A stretch of 64,000 bases of DNA from Streptococcus oralis (GCF_022749195.1 NZ_CP094226.1:956001-1020000), one strand, 5' to 3'; counted from the first letter of the stretch, positions 8,849 to 19,476 are shown. The notes: generated by a model from the letters alone, not told the origin. Made by a program: numbers and translations.

Positions 8849-9449
8849 AAAAGAAATTAAAGAATTTCATGATATAGAGATTAAAGCGAACCTGTCTTGA
8901 GTAGTAATAATTTCCACCATTTTCATAAAGTTCTGCACCATGAAAGATAGAAATTGGGTTGATGTAGGTATAGGTCTTCCCAGTGGTATTTCCAAGGATA
9001 GGAGCGACCGTTTCTCGGGAGTAACGCTTAGCTAGTGCCAGAGTATTTTCCTTACCATTCTGAGCGATAAAGTCTATATAGGCAGGTCCAAAATTATAGG
9101 CTTGAACAGCGGTCCAGACATCTACTCCTTTGCTCTGTGCCAAATAGAGGTTATCTGTTAGTGTCTGTATCCCTTGGCGAATACTAGAGGCATCGTCTTT
9201 GATGGTATTGGTAGCGCCACTAGCAGACTCACTAGACTGCATGACATCCCGCTCTTTACCCTTCGTTTCGGTATAAATCATGGCGAGCACCAACTCTTCA
9301 TTGGCTGGAGTATCTCTTTCGCTCAAGATTTCTCGAACCATGGGTTGGTAGGTCATGACCTGTTTAACATCCTGATGGATATGATAAGCTTTATATCCTA
9401 CGAAAAGGAAGACTGCTAGCACAAGCACTCTTCTTATAAATTTAAACAT
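8847..9449 (-). CDS. pmp23: membrane-anchored lysozyme-like peptidoglycan hydrolase (Pmp23-like)
   Basis: A 200-residue protein with an N-terminal membrane anchor (about 6-24, [14 protein letters not shown]) and an extracellular lysozyme-like domain. [23 protein letters not shown] (in two parts, about 55-78) carries the probable catalytic glutamate, and [14 protein letters not shown] (about 112-125) is typical of the family. The pneumococcal homologue Pmp23 is a cell-wall hydrolase whose loss disturbs septum formation. The start codon overlaps the stop codon of yejK by one base, so the two are translationally coupled. The stop is inside a terminator hairpin. Confidence 0.8.
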   Translation of the reverse strand: MFKFIRRVLVLAVFLFVGYKAYHIHQDVKQVMTYQPMVREILSERDTPANEELVLAMIYTETKGKERDVMQSSESASGATNTIKDDASSIRQGIQTLTDNLYLAQSKGVDVWTAVQAYNFGPAYIDFIAQNGKENTLALAKRYSRETVAPILGNTTGKTYTYINPISIFHGAELYENGGNYYYSRQVRFNLYIMKFFNFF

Positions 9450-10423
9450 TATTTACTTTGAATATCCTCGATATTTTTGATTAAGATAGAATAGGTTCCA
9501 TTGTCATTTTGGATAAACTCAACAGACTCCGCATCTTGATAGACGTTATTGGGAACGATGAGCTCAATTCCATTTGACAAGGAAAGTTTTTGGTTTTCAA
9601 ATTTCTTGAGCTGACGACTGGCATCAATTTCATCAAACTGGACTGGTTCTGGTACAGCTTCCTTGACTTGGTCGATAAAGCTCAAGCGAGCTGTCAGATT
9701 ATTATCAAAAAGGTCGTTGGCTAATTTTTCAGGAGACAACTCATTGTTTTCTTCCAGATTGTTGAAAATCGCTGATTTGACCTTGGATTGAAACTGAAAA
9801 TCATCTGTGTTAAAGGACTCTGCAATTCTCTGAGCCGTTTTTTCCAGTTCCTTGATGGATTTCTTGGGAGAAATCTTAGGAGCGACAGCAAGGAGATTTT
9901 CTGAAAAATAATTCAAAAAAGTCCCATTATACTTGATGCGTTTCTCGATGAGATGGTACTTGCGACTTTGAAGATTGACCACCAAAGCCTCATCAGCCCC
10001 CGTTCCAAATCCAGGTAGGTTATTCTGAGTTAGCTTAATTGGGTTATCAACTTCTCCACCAAGGTGAGTCAAGGTCTCACGTAGAGCAATTCGCAAAAAA
10101 GCGAAATGTTCAACGCCTTCTTTAGAAAACTGAACAAAAATCAAGTCATTGGTCTTGAGATTTTCAGAAATGCTAAACTCCTCTTTCCAGAGATTAGCCA
10201 GTGTTACTGATGTCTCCAACAAATCATCCGTGATATGATTGAAGAAGGGATTTTCTTCTTCGAAAATCCCAGTCTTGGCTTCATCTGAATACACGCGTTC
10301 AATTTTTTTGCGCAGGTATTCTTCGATTTTTGGAGTGATATTGAGAAACTTATCCGCTAGAAACAGCTCTGTATCATCCGGGCTAAACTGATGGATAATG
10401 GCTTTCTTAATATAAATGTCCAT
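9449..10423 (-). CDS. nucleoid-associated protein, YejK/NdpA family
   Basis: A 324-residue cytosolic protein of the YejK/NdpA family, which associates with the nucleoid in E. coli. It begins [17 protein letters not shown], a conserved opening of the family, and keeps the pattern [18 protein letters not shown] and [12 protein letters not shown] near the C-terminus. The ATG at 10423 is preferred to an upstream ATG inside glyA: it sits seven bases below the glyA stop and fits the family N-terminus. The role in Streptococcus is not established. Confidence 0.8.
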   Translation of the reverse strand: MDIYIKKAIIHQFSPDDTELFLADKFLNITPKIEEYLRKKIERVYSDEAKTGIFEEENPFFNHITDDLLETSVTLANLWKEEFSISENLKTNDLIFVQFSKEGVEHFAFLRIALRETLTHLGGEVDNPIKLTQNNLPGFGTGADEALVVNLQSRKYHLIEKRIKYNGTFLNYFSENLLAVAPKISPKKSIKELEKTAQRIAESFNTDDFQFQSKVKSAIFNNLEENNELSPEKLANDLFDNNLTARLSFIDQVKEAVPEPVQFDEIDASRQLKKFENQKLSLSNGIELIVPNNVYQDAESVEFIQNDNGTYSILIKNIEDIQSK

Positions 10424-10430
10424 AAAAGTA

Positions 10431-11687
10431 TTAGTCCTCGTATAGTGGGAAGGCATCTGTCAATGCTTTGACTTCGCTTCTCACTTCTTCTAAGACAGCT
10501 TCATTTTCTGCATTCTTAAGGGTTTTAATGATGAGTTCAGCTACTTTACGGCTTTCTTCTTCACCAAATCCACGTGCAGTGATGGCTGCAGAACCGATAC
10601 GAATCCCACTTGTCTTGAATGGTGACAAGGTTTCGTATGGAATTGAGTTTTTATTTAGGGTAATATTAACTTCATCTAGCAAGTTTTGAGCAACTTTTCC
10701 GTTTTCTACAACCTTGGTTACATCCACTAGGAAGAGGTGATTTTCAGTTCCACCAGAAATGATACGGAAATCAGGATCCTGCAAGAAGACTTCAACCATA
10801 GCCTTGCTGTTTTTGATGACATTAGCAGCATATTCCTTGAAGGCTGGGTCCAAAACTTCTTTGAAGGAAACCGCCTTAGCCGCCACAACATGCTCCAAAG
10901 GACCACCCTGAATACCAGGGAAAATAGCTGAGTTGATTTTCTTAGCTAAGTCCTCATCATTTGTCAAAATCAAACCACCACGCGGTCCACGAAGAGTTTT
11001 GTGGGTCGTTGTTGTAGTGATATGAGCGTATGGCACTGGGCTTGGATGGAGTCCAGCTGCAACCAAACCAGCGATATGGGCCATATCGACCATGAGCTTA
11101 GCTCCAACAGCATCTGCGATTTCACGGAATTTTGAGAAGTCAATAATTTGAGAATAGGCTGAAGCACCCGCTACAATTAGTTTTGGTTTTACTTCTTGGG
11201 CTTGTTTCAAGATAGCATCAAAGTCCAAGAGTTCTGTTTCAGGATCCACACTATAGGAAACAAAGTTGTAGGTTTGACCAGAGAAGCTAACTGGAGCTCC
11301 GTGGGTCAAGTGTCCACCTGCTGCCAAATCCATCCCCATAACGGTATCACCAGGCTCAATCAAGGCCATGTAAGCCGCACAGTTAGCTTGGCTTCCTGAG
11401 TGAGGTTGGACATTGGCGAATTTAGCACCGAAAATTTCTTTTGCACGTTCAATAGCTAGAGTTTCTACCACGTCTACTACATCAGTTCCACCATAATAAC
11501 GGCGTCCTGGGTAACCTTCAGCATATTTATTCGTCAAGATAGACCCTTGAGCTGCCATAACAGCCTTGGAAACCACGTTTTCCGAAGCAATCAACTCAAT
11601 ATTGTTTTGCTGGCGTTCTTCTTCTTTGGCAATAGCATTCCAGAGATCAGCATCGTATGCTTTAAAATCGTCTTTGTCAAAAATCAT
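10431..11687 (-). CDS. glyA: serine hydroxymethyltransferase
   Basis: Converts serine and tetrahydrofolate to glycine and 5,10-methylene-tetrahydrofolate, the main one-carbon source for thymidylate and purines. The length of 418 residues is normal. Visible motifs: ELIASEN near 31-37, YPGRRYYGG near 59-67, and the pyridoxal phosphate lysine in [15 protein letters not shown] near 222-236. The gene is in the tdk-prfA-prmC-sua5-GNAT-glyA-yejK run, all on the minus strand with overlaps or short gaps. An imperfect inverted repeat (around TTTTAGTTT and AAACTAAA) lies in the 60-base gap above it but has no T-run. Confidence 0.97.
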   Translation of the reverse strand: MIFDKDDFKAYDADLWNAIAKEEERQQNNIELIASENVVSKAVMAAQGSILTNKYAEGYPGRRYYGGTDVVDVVETLAIERAKEIFGAKFANVQPHSGSQANCAAYMALIEPGDTVMGMDLAAGGHLTHGAPVSFSGQTYNFVSYSVDPETELLDFDAILKQAQEVKPKLIVAGASAYSQIIDFSKFREIADAVGAKLMVDMAHIAGLVAAGLHPSPVPYAHITTTTTHKTLRGPRGGLILTNDEDLAKKINSAIFPGIQGGPLEHVVAAKAVSFKEVLDPAFKEYAANVIKNSKAMVEVFLQDPDFRIISGGTENHLFLVDVTKVVENGKVAQNLLDEVNITLNKNSIPYETLSPFKTSGIRIGSAAITARGFGEEESRKVAELIIKTLKNAENEAVLEEVRSEVKALTDAFPLYED

Positions 11688-11747
11688 AGGTCTTCTCCTT
11701 TATAGTGTGACTGGTCCTTTAGTTTGTTTTTCCAATAAGAAAATAAA

Positions 11748-12179
11748 CTAAAAGATGCGAATAAACCGTTTCTGCACTTTATCACAAGTATAACCAACTT
11801 TTTCATAAAATGCATGAGCTCCCAGACGATGATCAGCAGAGTTTAAGCGGATAAACCCATAACCCCGTCTTTTTGCTTCTTGATCCAACCCTTGCAGTAA
11901 ACTTTTACCGATACCTTGCCCTTGTGCTTGAGGCGAAACCGCTAAGCCTAAGATATTAAAGCCTGCTTTGGAATAGAGGGATTCATAAACTTCAGCATGG
12001 ACATATCCAAGTAGGACATGGCTGACCTCATCCTCATAGCCAAGTAGGAAATGATGAGAATCCTGAGACAGTCTAGCTAGTTGACTAGCTGTGTCCTCTG
12101 GACTAAAAGAATAGCCCAAAGCCTCTTGGTTAATCTCACATATAGCATTCACATCTGTTTCTTGCAAATCTCTTAACAT
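11748..12179 (-). CDS. GNAT-family N-acetyltransferase
   Basis: A 143-residue GNAT-fold acetyltransferase, RimI-like in size and pattern. The acetyl-CoA binding motif is LAVSPQAQGQGIGKSLLQGL (about 85-104), followed by RLNSADHRLGAHAFYEKVGY, which holds the usual asparagine and the FYEKVGY signature. The substrate is unknown. The start at 12179 has the strong ribosome site GAGGAGG and lies just past the sua5 stop, so the longer frame that starts inside sua5 is not used. Its place after sua5 in this run is common in streptococci. Confidence 0.85.
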   Translation of the reverse strand: MLRDLQETDVNAICEINQEALGYSFSPEDTASQLARLSQDSHHFLLGYEDEVSHVLLGYVHAEVYESLYSKAGFNILGLAVSPQAQGQGIGKSLLQGLDQEAKRRGYGFIRLNSADHRLGAHAFYEKVGYTCDKVQKRFIRIF

Positions 12180-12180
12180 C

Positions 12181-12783
12181 TCATTCCTCCTCAAAAGAAA
12201 TCTCTGGCAACCGAGCAAGAATGTCTTCTCGCTTAATCGCCCCCTGGCGTAAGATTTTCACCTTGTCTCCAGACAAATCCAAAATCGTCGAATCCTGTCC
12301 AGTTAAAGAAGCATCGTCCTCCAGCCCCAGAACCTCTTGGTCAAAATCCTCTAGAATTTGAGCAAAGGTCACGCCACTTGCCTGACCTGAAATATTGGCA
12401 GACGGCCCAATCAAGGGTCCTGTCTCTCGAATCAAATCAAGTGTAATGGGGTGACTCGGCATCCGAAATCCGACAGTTGCAATACCAGAGTTGACCCAAT
12501 AGGGAACTCGGTCATTGGCTTCGAGGATAATGGTCAGGGGACCCGGTAAAAAGGCCTCTACAAGCTTTTGTAGATAAGTTGGCTGATTCTTTGAAAAGTG
12601 CAAGATGTCCTCTAGAGAAGCGACATTAAGATTGAGTGCCTTATCTCTGGGACGACGTTTGAGTTGGTAAACATGGTCGACAGCTTTTTCGTCTAAGGCC
12701 TTAGCAAAGAGACCATAAACTGTCTCTGTAGGCAAAACAACAGCTCCGCCTTTTTCCAACTCTTGTCTAATCCTGTCCATCAT
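12181..12783 (-). CDS. L-threonylcarbamoyladenylate synthase (Sua5/YrdC/YwlC family)
   Basis: Makes threonylcarbamoyl-AMP from threonine, bicarbonate and ATP, the first step of the t6A37 modification of ANN-reading tRNAs. The family signatures VLPTETVYGL (near 16-25), KRRPRDKALNL (42-52) and the GPSANISGQ motif (near 126-134) are present. It lacks the C-terminal Sua5 domain and is therefore the short YrdC-like form. The gene overlaps the end of prmC by 17 bases and has no strong ribosome site, so translation is probably coupled. Start may be 12783 or 12780. Confidence 0.9.
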   Translation of the reverse strand: MMDRIRQELEKGGAVVLPTETVYGLFAKALDEKAVDHVYQLKRRPRDKALNLNVASLEDILHFSKNQPTYLQKLVEAFLPGPLTIILEANDRVPYWVNSGIATVGFRMPSHPITLDLIRETGPLIGPSANISGQASGVTFAQILEDFDQEVLGLEDDASLTGQDSTILDLSGDKVKILRQGAIKREDILARLPEISFEEE

Positions 12784-13603
12784 CAACTACAACCATCCTA
12801 TCTTGACCAAATTGGTCCTTGAGTGTTCGTACCCGTTTTTCAGGAAGATGTTTCCTAAAAAGCGCAGGAACACTTTGACCTTGCTTGTATCCAATTTCAA
12901 GGTAAATCTTACCACCATCTGTGAGATAGTCTTTTGCATCTTCCGCAATTCTGCGATAAATAGCTAGGCCATCCTCATCTGCAAAGAGAGCTAGATGAGG
13001 TTCTGAATGCAAAACATTCAAACCAACCTCTGACTCATCTTCACGAGAGATATAGGGTGGATTGGATACAATTATATCATATTTTTCAGAAATTTCTGCA
13101 AAACAATCAGATTTTTTAAAAAATATATTAAGATTTTGATTGCTAGCATTCTCTGATGCAAGCTCTAAGGCGGCTTGGGAAATATCTGCTGCTGTCACTG
13201 ACCAATCTGGTCTGTTTTTAGCTAATGCAAGGGCTATGGCACCACTTCCAGTCCCGATATCTAGAATCTTAAGACTTTCCTCAGGATTTTCTGTGAGGAT
13301 GAGATCCACCAACTCTTCTGTCTCTGGCCGAGGAATCAAAACTCGCTCATCCACTTTTAACTGCATTCCAAAGAATTCTGCCTGTCCGATGATATACTGA
13401 GCTGGTTTATGGGACGCTAACTGCTGGTAAATTTCTTCTACAAATCGTTTTTCTTCCTCTGTTACCTCTTGCTGGAGGGCAAAGACAAAGTCTGTAAAAG
13501 AGAGATTTTTTAAGCTACGATAGACAAAAGAGAGGCTTTCTGCTTCCTCTCCTTGTCTTATCAACGCTTCTTCAAAATCTGAAAATAATTGGGCTAATTT
13601 CAT
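12767..13603 (-). CDS. prmC: release factor glutamine methyltransferase PrmC (HemK)
   Basis: Methylates the glutamine of the GGQ motif of release factors RF1 and RF2. It has the N-terminal helical domain (about 1-75) and a SAM-binding core with ILDIGTGSGAIALALA (near 115-130) and the substrate-binding NPPY motif in IVSNPPYISREDE (near 182-194). Length 278 residues is normal. The gene follows its substrate gene prfA with a one-base stop/start overlap (TAATG), the usual order. Confidence 0.95.
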   Translation of the reverse strand: MKLAQLFSDFEEALIRQGEEAESLSFVYRSLKNLSFTDFVFALQQEVTEEEKRFVEEIYQQLASHKPAQYIIGQAEFFGMQLKVDERVLIPRPETEELVDLILTENPEESLKILDIGTGSGAIALALAKNRPDWSVTAADISQAALELASENASNQNLNIFFKKSDCFAEISEKYDIIVSNPPYISREDESEVGLNVLHSEPHLALFADEDGLAIYRRIAEDAKDYLTDGGKIYLEIGYKQGQSVPALFRKHLPEKRVRTLKDQFGQDRMVVVDDGQD

Positions 13604-14682
13604 TATTTATTTAATTCTTCTAATTTTTGTGTTTGGTCATAGAGCACCAAGGCATCCACAACTTCATCCAATTTACCAGATAAAATCATATCTAGTTTTT
13701 GGAGGGTCAAGCCAATACGGTGGTCCGTAACACGGTTTTGCGGGAAATTATAAGTACGAATCCGTTCTGAACGGTCACCAGTACCGACTGTTGACTTACG
13801 CTCAGCGTCTTGTTCATCCTGGGCAATTTGTGCAAAGTGGTCAGCAACACGCGCACGGATGATTTTCATGGCTTTCTCACGGTTCTTCTGCTGGGTACGT
13901 TCTTCCTGCATCTCAACCTTGATATTGGTTGGCAAGTGAACGATACGCACGGCAGTCGCAACCTTATTGACGTTCTGTCCACCAGCACCTGATGCGTGGT
14001 AGATGTCAACACGAAGGTCTTTTGGATCGATATCGTATTCTACTTCTTCCACTTCAGGCATGACTAGAACTGTCGCTGTCGAGGTATGAACACGCCCTTG
14101 ACTTTCTGTCACAGGGACACGTTGAACACGGTGGGCTCCAGACTCATACTTGAGTTTAGAGTATACAGATTGACCCGAAACCATGGCAACCACTTCTTTG
14201 AAACCACCAACACCATTCATAGAAGCTTCCATGACTTCAAAGCGCCAGCCTTGGGCTTCCGCATACTTTTGGTACATAGTTAGCAAATCTCCAGCGAAGA
14301 GCGCTGCTTCGTCTCCACCAGCTGCTCCACGGATTTCAAGGATGATGTTCTTGTCATCGTTTGGATCCTTTGGAAGGAGCAAGATTTTGAGTTTTTCTTC
14401 GTATTCTTCTTTTTCAGCCTTGGCGTCTTTGAGTTCTTGCTTAGCCATTTCTTCCAAGTCCGCATCTCCGCCAGACTCTTTAATCATTTCTTCAGCATCG
14501 ATGATATTTTGAAGGACTTGTTTGTATTCTCGGTAAGCCGTCACCGTATCACGGGTTGAAGCTTCTTCTTTGGACAATTCCATAAAACGCTTGGTATCAG
14601 AGACTACATCAGGGTCACTAAGCAATTCTCCTAATTCTTCATAACGGTCTTCTACAGCTTGTAGTTGATCATAGATGTTCAT
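13603..14682 (-). CDS. prfA: peptide chain release factor 1
   Basis: Recognises UAA and UAG stop codons and releases the finished peptide. The 359-residue protein carries the GGQ motif in [18 protein letters not shown] (near 231-248) and the PAT-type region for stop codon reading around residues 180-190 ([14 protein letters not shown]). The start overlaps the tdk stop by four bases (ATGA). prmC, which modifies the GGQ glutamine, follows directly. Confidence 0.97.
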   Translation of the reverse strand: MNIYDQLQAVEDRYEELGELLSDPDVVSDTKRFMELSKEEASTRDTVTAYREYKQVLQNIIDAEEMIKESGGDADLEEMAKQELKDAKAEKEEYEEKLKILLLPKDPNDDKNIILEIRGAAGGDEAALFAGDLLTMYQKYAEAQGWRFEVMEASMNGVGGFKEVVAMVSGQSVYSKLKYESGAHRVQRVPVTESQGRVHTSTATVLVMPEVEEVEYDIDPKDLRVDIYHASGAGGQNVNKVATAVRIVHLPTNIKVEMQEERTQQKNREKAMKIIRARVADHFAQIAQDEQDAERKSTVGTGDRSERIRTYNFPQNRVTDHRIGLTLQKLDMILSGKLDEVVDALVLYDQTQKLEELNK

Positions 14683-15269
14683 TTTTCTTCATTCTCCTTA
14701 TTGATTTCAGGGGCAAAATAATGTTTTCGGCAGACTGAGATATAGGTTTCATTTCCACCGATCTGAATTTGTTCGCCATCATAGACTGGCACACCATCCT
14801 GCGTACGCAACACCATAGTCGCCTTTTTCTTACAATACTGACAGATAGTCTTGATTTCGTCAATCTTATCTGCTAAAAGCAAGAGGTATTTGGAACCTTC
14901 GAACAATTCATTGCGAAAGTCATTTTTCAAACCAAAAGCCATGACAGGTATATCTAACTCATCAACAACACGAGCTAAGTCGTAAACATGGTGACGCTTG
15001 AGAAACTGGGCCTCATCGACCAACACACAGTAAGGTTTTTCAGGTAAATCTCGGATATAGCCGAAGATATCCGTCGTTTCCTCAATCGCAATAGCTGGGC
15101 GTTTCATACCAATCCGACTGGATACATAGCCAACTCCGTCACGCGTATCCAGAGCCGAAGTCATAATCACAACTCCCTTTCCTTGCTCCTCGTAGTTATA
15201 GGCCACCTTGAGAATCTCAATCGTCTTACCAGAGTTCATGGTCCCATAACGATAATACAACTGTGCCAT
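14679..15269 (-). CDS. tdk: thymidine kinase (type II)
   Basis: Phosphorylates thymidine to dTMP in the salvage pathway. The P-loop is GTMNSGKT (near 9-16) and the catalytic region LVDEAQFL (near 86-93). The zinc-binding lasso is visible as CQYC (near 145-148) and CRKH (near 183-186). The 196-residue length is normal. It is the first gene of the minus-strand run; an extended -10 TGA-TATACT lies about 45 bases upstream with a weak TTTAAA -35. Confidence 0.95.
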   Translation of the reverse strand: MAQLYYRYGTMNSGKTIEILKVAYNYEEQGKGVVIMTSALDTRDGVGYVSSRIGMKRPAIAIEETTDIFGYIRDLPEKPYCVLVDEAQFLKRHHVYDLARVVDELDIPVMAFGLKNDFRNELFEGSKYLLLLADKIDEIKTICQYCKKKATMVLRTQDGVPVYDGEQIQIGGNETYISVCRKHYFAPEINKENEEK

Positions 15270-15352
15270 GCTTCTAATTCACGTCCATTTCTAAATTTTT
15301 GCTACATTCTAGTATATCATAATTTTCTGAAGCTTTAAACGGCAAAATGTGG

Positions 15353-15358
15353 TAAAAT
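15353..15358 (+). promoter_or_regulatory. predicted -10 of the tautomerase gene
   Basis: TGG-TAAAAT, an extended -10 element 33 bases before the tautomerase ATG. It diverges from the tdk promoter in the same 120-base gap. The -35 is not clear. Confidence 0.5.
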
Positions 15359-15391
15359 AGAAGAAATCAAAAACTAGTGGAGGAAGTTATT

Positions 15392-15574
15392 ATGCCATTT
15401 GTACGCATCGATTTATTTGAAGGACGCACGCTCGAGCAAAGGAAAGCTCTGGCTAAGGAAGTAACGGAAGCTGTTGTCCGCAACACTGGAGCCCCTCAAT
15501 CAGCCGTTCATGTCATCATCAACGACATGCCAGAAGGAACTTACTTCCCACAAGGAGAAATGCGCACCAAATAA
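15392..15574 (+). CDS. 4-oxalocrotonate tautomerase family enzyme
   Basis: A 60-residue member of the 4-oxalocrotonate tautomerase superfamily. The start at 15392 exposes the catalytic Pro as residue 2 (MPFVRIDLFEGRT), which becomes the N-terminal proline after methionine removal; the five upstream codons in frame cannot be part of it for that reason. The GGAGGAAG ribosome site fits this start. The substrate is unknown; family members tautomerise or dehalogenate small acids and normally act as hexamers. It stands alone between divergent tdk and its own terminator. Confidence 0.88.
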   Translation: MPFVRIDLFEGRTLEQRKALAKEVTEAVVRNTGAPQSAVHVIINDMPEGTYFPQGEMRTK

Positions 15575-15577
15575 ACT

Positions 15578-15606
15578 AGCTTAAGCAGAATTGCTTAGGC
15601 TTTTTC
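15578..15606 (+). terminator. terminator after the tautomerase gene
   Basis: GC-TAAGCA pairs with TGCTTA-GC across a four-base loop and is followed by TTTTT. Confidence 0.65.
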
Positions 15607-15708
15607 AATCTCCAAGTGGCATCCATTGAAGAAATAGTCTAATTTTGTTACAATTTGAAGAGATGCTTGGATACCTATCCTAAGAAAAGAAATACAAAAG
15701 GAATTAGT

Positions 15709-17082
15709 ATGATTACACGTGAATTTGATACCATCGCTGCTATCTCTACTCCACTAGGTGAAGGAGCCATTGGTATTGTCCGCCTGAGCGGAACAGATAG
15801 TTTTGCCATTGCGCAAAAGATTTTCAAAGGGAAAGACTTGAGTAAGGTTGCTAGCCACACTCTTAACTATGGTCACATTGTTGATCCTCTGACTGAAAAA
15901 GTCATGGACGAGGTCATGGTTGGAGCCATGAAGTCTCCAAAGACCTTCACTTGTGAAGATATTATCGAGATTAACACCCACGGTGGGATTGCCGTGACCA
16001 ATGAAATTCTTCAACTTGTAATACGTGAAGGAGCTCGTATGGCAGAACCTGGTGAATTTACCAAGCGCGCCTTTCTAAATGGACGTGTGGACTTGACTCA
16101 GGCTGAGGCAGTGATGGACATCATTCGTGCCAAGACAGATAAGGCCATGAATATTGCAGTCAAACAATTGGACGGTTCTCTTTCTGACCTCATTAATAAT
16201 ACTCGCCGAGAAATCCTCAATACACTTGCCCAAGTTGAGGTCAATATTGACTATCCTGAGTATGATGATGTTGAGGAAGCTACTACTGCTGTTGTCCGCG
16301 AGAAGACTATGGAGTTTGAACAATTGCTAACCAATCTCCTTAGAACAGCTCGTCGCGGTAAGATCCTTCGCGAAGGAATTTCAACAGCTATCATCGGCCG
16401 TCCCAACGTTGGAAAATCGAGCCTCCTCAACAACCTCTTGCGTGAGGACAAGGCCATCGTTACAGACATCGCTGGTACCACCCGTGATGTCATCGAAGAA
16501 TACGTCAACATTAATGGTGTACCTCTCAAATTGATTGATACAGCTGGAATTCGGGAAACAGATGATGTCGTGGAACAAATCGGAGTTGAACGCTCCAAGA
16601 AAGCCCTCAAGGAAGCTGACTTGGTACTACTAGTACTAAATGCCAGCGAACCACTAACCGCCCAAGACCGCCAACTCCTAGAAATCAGTCAAGATACTAA
16701 CCGCATTATTTTACTTAATAAAACAGACCTGCCAGAAGCGATTGAAACTTCAGAACTTCCTGAAGATGTCATTCGTATTTCAGTTCTTAAAAATCAAAAC
16801 ATTGATAAAATTGAAGAGCGTATCAATAACCTCTTCTTTGAAAATGCTGGTTTGGTCGAGCAAGATGTCACTTACCTGTCTAATGCCCGTCATATTTCCT
16901 TGATTGAGAAGGCTGTTGAAAGCCTACAAGCTGTTAATGAAGGTCTTGAACTGGGGATGCCAGTTGACTTGCTTCAAGTTGACTTGACTCGTACTTGGGA
17001 AATCCTCGGAGAAATCACTGGGGATGCTGCTCCAGATGAACTCATCACCCAGCTCTTTAGCCAATTCTGTTTAGGAAAATAA
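15709..17082 (+). CDS. mnmE: tRNA modification GTPase MnmE
   Basis: With MnmG it adds the carboxymethylaminomethyl group to wobble uridine 34 of tRNAs. The 457-residue protein has the N-terminal folate-binding domain, a helical domain and an inserted G domain with [12 protein letters not shown] (near 229-240), DIAGTTRD (near 255-262), DTAGIRE (near 275-281) and NKTD (near 341-344). It ends FCLGK, the conserved C-terminal catalytic motif. The start at 15709 follows AAAGGA and gives the usual N-terminus [15 protein letters not shown]; the longer upstream frame has no ribosome site. Confidence 0.96.
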   Translation: MITREFDTIAAISTPLGEGAIGIVRLSGTDSFAIAQKIFKGKDLSKVASHTLNYGHIVDPLTEKVMDEVMVGAMKSPKTFTCEDIIEINTHGGIAVTNEILQLVIREGARMAEPGEFTKRAFLNGRVDLTQAEAVMDIIRAKTDKAMNIAVKQLDGSLSDLINNTRREILNTLAQVEVNIDYPEYDDVEEATTAVVREKTMEFEQLLTNLLRTARRGKILREGISTAIIGRPNVGKSSLLNNLLREDKAIVTDIAGTTRDVIEEYVNINGVPLKLIDTAGIRETDDVVEQIGVERSKKALKEADLVLLVLNASEPLTAQDRQLLEISQDTNRIILLNKTDLPEAIETSELPEDVIRISVLKNQNIDKIEERINNLFFENAGLVEQDVTYLSNARHISLIEKAVESLQAVNEGLELGMPVDLLQVDLTRTWEILGEITGDAAPDELITQLFSQFCLGK

Positions 17083-17085
17083 GCA

Positions 17086-17120
17086 AAATCCATGATCCTT
17101 CTTGCGGTCATGGATTTTAT
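17086..17120. terminator. bidirectional terminator between mnmE and dapA
   Basis: AAAATCCATGA and its complement TCATGGATTTT form a stem around a 12-base loop, with A/T runs on both sides, between convergent genes. Confidence 0.7.
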
Positions 17121-17128
17121 TGTCTTTA

Positions 17129-18064
17129 TTAGTAATCTGGCCTAAGGACTCCTGTTACGGTTGCCTTAGTCGCTTCGTAGTCGCCATCTACAACAACCTT
17201 GATAATGCGTTTAGCATCTTCCTCTGGTGCTGGAACTAGAGGTAATCGAGTTGGTCCAGCTTCAAATCCCATATAGTTCAAAACAGCCTTAACTGGAGCA
17301 GGGCTTGGATAAGAGAAGAGGGCATTGACCTTAGGAATGAACTTGCGCTGAATAGCTGCGGCTTTCTTCATATCGCTTTCTGCAATGGCAGTGAGCATCT
17401 CGTGCATCTCATCTCCATTTGTATGGGAGGCAACAGAAATAACCCCATCCGCACCAAGGTTCATGGCATGGAAGGCATCTCCATCTTCACCTGTATAAAT
17501 CAAGAATTCTTCTGGCTTGTGCTCAATCAAGTAAGCCATATTAGCCAAGCTAGTACATTCTTTGACACCAATGATATTTGGATGGTCAGCCAAACGAAGC
17601 ATGGTTTCTGGAGTTAATTCCACTACTACGCGTCCTGGAATGTTATAGATAATAATTGGTAGGTCAGAAGCATCTGCAATCGCTTTAAAGTGCTGATACA
17701 TTCCTTCTTGAGAAGGTTTGTTGTAGTATGGTACGATAGCAAGTCCAGCAGCGAAGCCACCAAAGTCTGCTACTTCTTTGACAAACTCAATCGAGTCACG
17801 CGTATCATTGGTACCAACACCCGCAATCAAAGGAACACGTCCATTAACAATCTTTTGTACAGCCGCAAAGAGTTCCAACTCCTCATCGTGGGTCAAGGTC
17901 GGACTCTCAGCAGTCGTTCCAGCTAGAAGAATTCCATCTGTATGATGGGCCAATAAATGCTCAATCAAGGCTGGAATGGCATCAAAGTTGATGGAACCAT
18001 CCTCATGGAAAGGGGTAATAAAGGCTGTGATGATTTTACACTCTTTTAAATCTTGATAAGACAT
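17129..18064 (-). CDS. dapA: 4-hydroxy-tetrahydrodipicolinate synthase
   Basis: Condenses aspartate semialdehyde with pyruvate, the first step of the lysine branch, which supplies L-lysine for peptidoglycan. The TIM-barrel enzyme shows [10 protein letters not shown] (near 48-57), YYNKPSQEG (near 111-119), YNIPGR (near 138-143) and the Schiff-base lysine in GVKECTS (near 164-170). The ATG at 18064 has ribosome site GAGAGGTG; the track-like longer frame adds only three residues. It follows asd, which makes its substrate, with a small inverted repeat between. Confidence 0.96.
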   Translation of the reverse strand: MSYQDLKECKIITAFITPFHEDGSINFDAIPALIEHLLAHHTDGILLAGTTAESPTLTHDEELELFAAVQKIVNGRVPLIAGVGTNDTRDSIEFVKEVADFGGFAAGLAIVPYYNKPSQEGMYQHFKAIADASDLPIIIYNIPGRVVVELTPETMLRLADHPNIIGVKECTSLANMAYLIEHKPEEFLIYTGEDGDAFHAMNLGADGVISVASHTNGDEMHEMLTAIAESDMKKAAAIQRKFIPKVNALFSYPSPAPVKAVLNYMGFEAGPTRLPLVPAPEEDAKRIIKVVVDGDYEATKATVTGVLRPDY

Positions 18065-18089
18065 GAGAAACACCTCTCTATTTCAAAGA

Positions 18090-18109
18090 AGGAGTTCATC
18101 TGAACTCCT
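18090..18109 (-). repeat. inverted repeat between asd and dapA
   Basis: AGGAGTTCA and TGAACTCCT form a nine-base stem with only two bases between. It lies in the 56-base asd-dapA gap. There is no clean T-run, so it may be a processing or weak attenuation site rather than a full terminator. Confidence 0.4.
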
Positions 18110-18120
18110 AAACGATATGA

Positions 18121-19197
18121 CTATTTTAATTCAAATTTCAACTCAGCTGTTGGACGAACCAATCCACGTTCGTGAAGCGTTTCTGCAATCTGAACTGAGT
18201 TCCAGGCAGCACCTTTAAGAAGGTTATCTGAAACAACCCACATATGGATTCCTTTTTCAGCATCCAAGTCTTTTCGGATACGACCAACAAAGGTATCACG
18301 TGAACCAACTGCATTGATGGCTTGCGGATAGATTTGATGAGCTACATCATCTTCAAGAACTGCACCTGGAAAGGCTGCGATAGCTGCTTTCACTTCTTCG
18401 ATTGGGGCCACTTCTTTTGTTTCAATGTAAACAGACTCAGAGTGAGCTGACAAGACAGGAATACGCACACATGTTGCAGACACTGCGATGCTATCATCTT
18501 CCATGATTTTCTTCGTTTCCTTGGTCATCTTCATCTCTTCGTAAGTGTAATCATTGTCAGTGAAGACATCGATTTGTGGAAGAGCGTTAAAGGCGATAGG
18601 ATAGTGTTTCTTATCACCACCTGAAGGCAAGATTTCCGCATGCAAATCACGTGGATTCACACCATCATTCAAGACTTCACGAAGTTCACGTTGTGTTTCA
18701 AGAATCGCTCCCATACCAGCACCTGAGACCGCTTGGTAAGTTGAAACGATGATACGGTCCAAGCCCCATTTTTGACGAACAGGCTCAAGCGCCACCATCA
18801 TTTGGATTGTTGAACAGTTAGGGCAAGCAATAATCCCGTTGTGGGCATCAAGTGCGTGAGCATTGACCTCTGGAACAACCAAAGGTACGTCTGGATTTTG
18901 GCGGAAATAAGATGTGTTATCTACTACTACCGCTCCAGCTTGAACTGCGTATGGTGCATACTTAGCTGATGTCGAACCACCTGCTGAGAAGAGTGCAATA
19001 TCAACACCCTCAAAAGCGGTCTCAGTCGTTTCTTCAATCGTAATATCTTGGTCTTTAAATTTCAAAGTCTTGCCTGCTGAACGTGCAGAAGCAAGGTAAC
19101 GAATTTTATCGATCGGAAGTGTTGATTCTTCCAACATTTTTATCATCTGAGCTCCGACAGCACCTGTCGCGCCGACTACAGCAACTGTATATCCCAT
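18121..19197 (-). CDS. asd: aspartate-semialdehyde dehydrogenase
   Basis: Reduces aspartyl phosphate to aspartate semialdehyde, the branch point to lysine and threonine/methionine. The NADP-binding N-terminus [18 protein letters not shown] and the catalytic cysteine in [12 protein letters not shown] (near 126-137) are present; length 358 is normal. A predicted promoter (TTTTCA-17-TATAAT, 19243-19271) sits about 45-75 bases upstream. Above that lies a separately terminated small RNA of the asd motif type. dapA follows on the same strand. Confidence 0.96.
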   Translation of the reverse strand: MGYTVAVVGATGAVGAQMIKMLEESTLPIDKIRYLASARSAGKTLKFKDQDITIEETTETAFEGVDIALFSAGGSTSAKYAPYAVQAGAVVVDNTSYFRQNPDVPLVVPEVNAHALDAHNGIIACPNCSTIQMMVALEPVRQKWGLDRIIVSTYQAVSGAGMGAILETQRELREVLNDGVNPRDLHAEILPSGGDKKHYPIAFNALPQIDVFTDNDYTYEEMKMTKETKKIMEDDSIAVSATCVRIPVLSAHSESVYIETKEVAPIEEVKAAIAAFPGAVLEDDVAHQIYPQAINAVGSRDTFVGRIRKDLDAEKGIHMWVVSDNLLKGAAWNSVQIAETLHERGLVRPTAELKFELK

Positions 19198-19242
19198 AAA
19201 TAACCTCTTTCGGAATTTTCTAAAAATTTCTATAATAGATGT

Positions 19243-19271
19243 ATTATACTACTTTTTCCAGAAATTGAAAA
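19243..19271 (-). promoter_or_regulatory. predicted asd promoter
   Basis: TTTTCA (19266-19271), 17-base spacer and TATAAT (19243-19248) on the minus strand, downstream of the terminated small RNA. It would let asd be transcribed independently of that RNA. Confidence 0.55.
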
Positions 19272-19299
19272 GCATTTTTGGGTTATATTCTCTGAAAAC

Positions 19300-19443
19300 T
19301 AAAAATCCCTAGTCATTGACTAGGGACTAAGAGGCATCTTCATGTGATGAGCAGGTTCACACAACTCATCAAGGTCCGCTCCTGCGTTATGACCTCCTTA
19401 TGCTCAATAGCAATCCGAAGACTACCTATCGACTCATCGCATC
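19300..19443 (-). ncRNA. asd-motif small RNA
   Basis: A minus-strand transcription unit without an open frame: promoter TTGACA-17-TAGAAT (19448-19476), about 140 bases of structured sequence, then a strong terminator (CCCTAGTCA / TGACTAGGG followed by ATTTTTAGTTTT, 19298-19326). It lies directly above asd, the place of the asd RNA motif described from lactic acid bacteria and seen as a small RNA in Streptococcus pyogenes. The lysine riboswitch and T-box signatures are absent. Identification rests on position and architecture; I could not fold or align it. Confidence 0.65.
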
Positions 19444-19447
19444 TACT

Positions 19448-19476
19448 ATTCTACTAGATAGGGGCACTTTTGTCAA
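19448..19476 (-). promoter_or_regulatory. promoter of the asd-motif RNA
   Basis: A consensus -35 TTGACA (19471-19476), exactly 17 bases, and TAGAAT (19448-19453). The predicted start is near 19440-19443. Confidence 0.65.

Noticed and set aside
14183..14512. 109-codon plus-strand frame rich in serine
   Set aside because: Antisense to prfA; its serine-rich make-up mirrors the Glu/Lys/Ala codons of the real gene.
19300..19443. lysine riboswitch or T-box in front of asd
   Set aside because: The conserved lysine-element core and the T-box sequence are not present; position and layout fit the asd RNA motif better.
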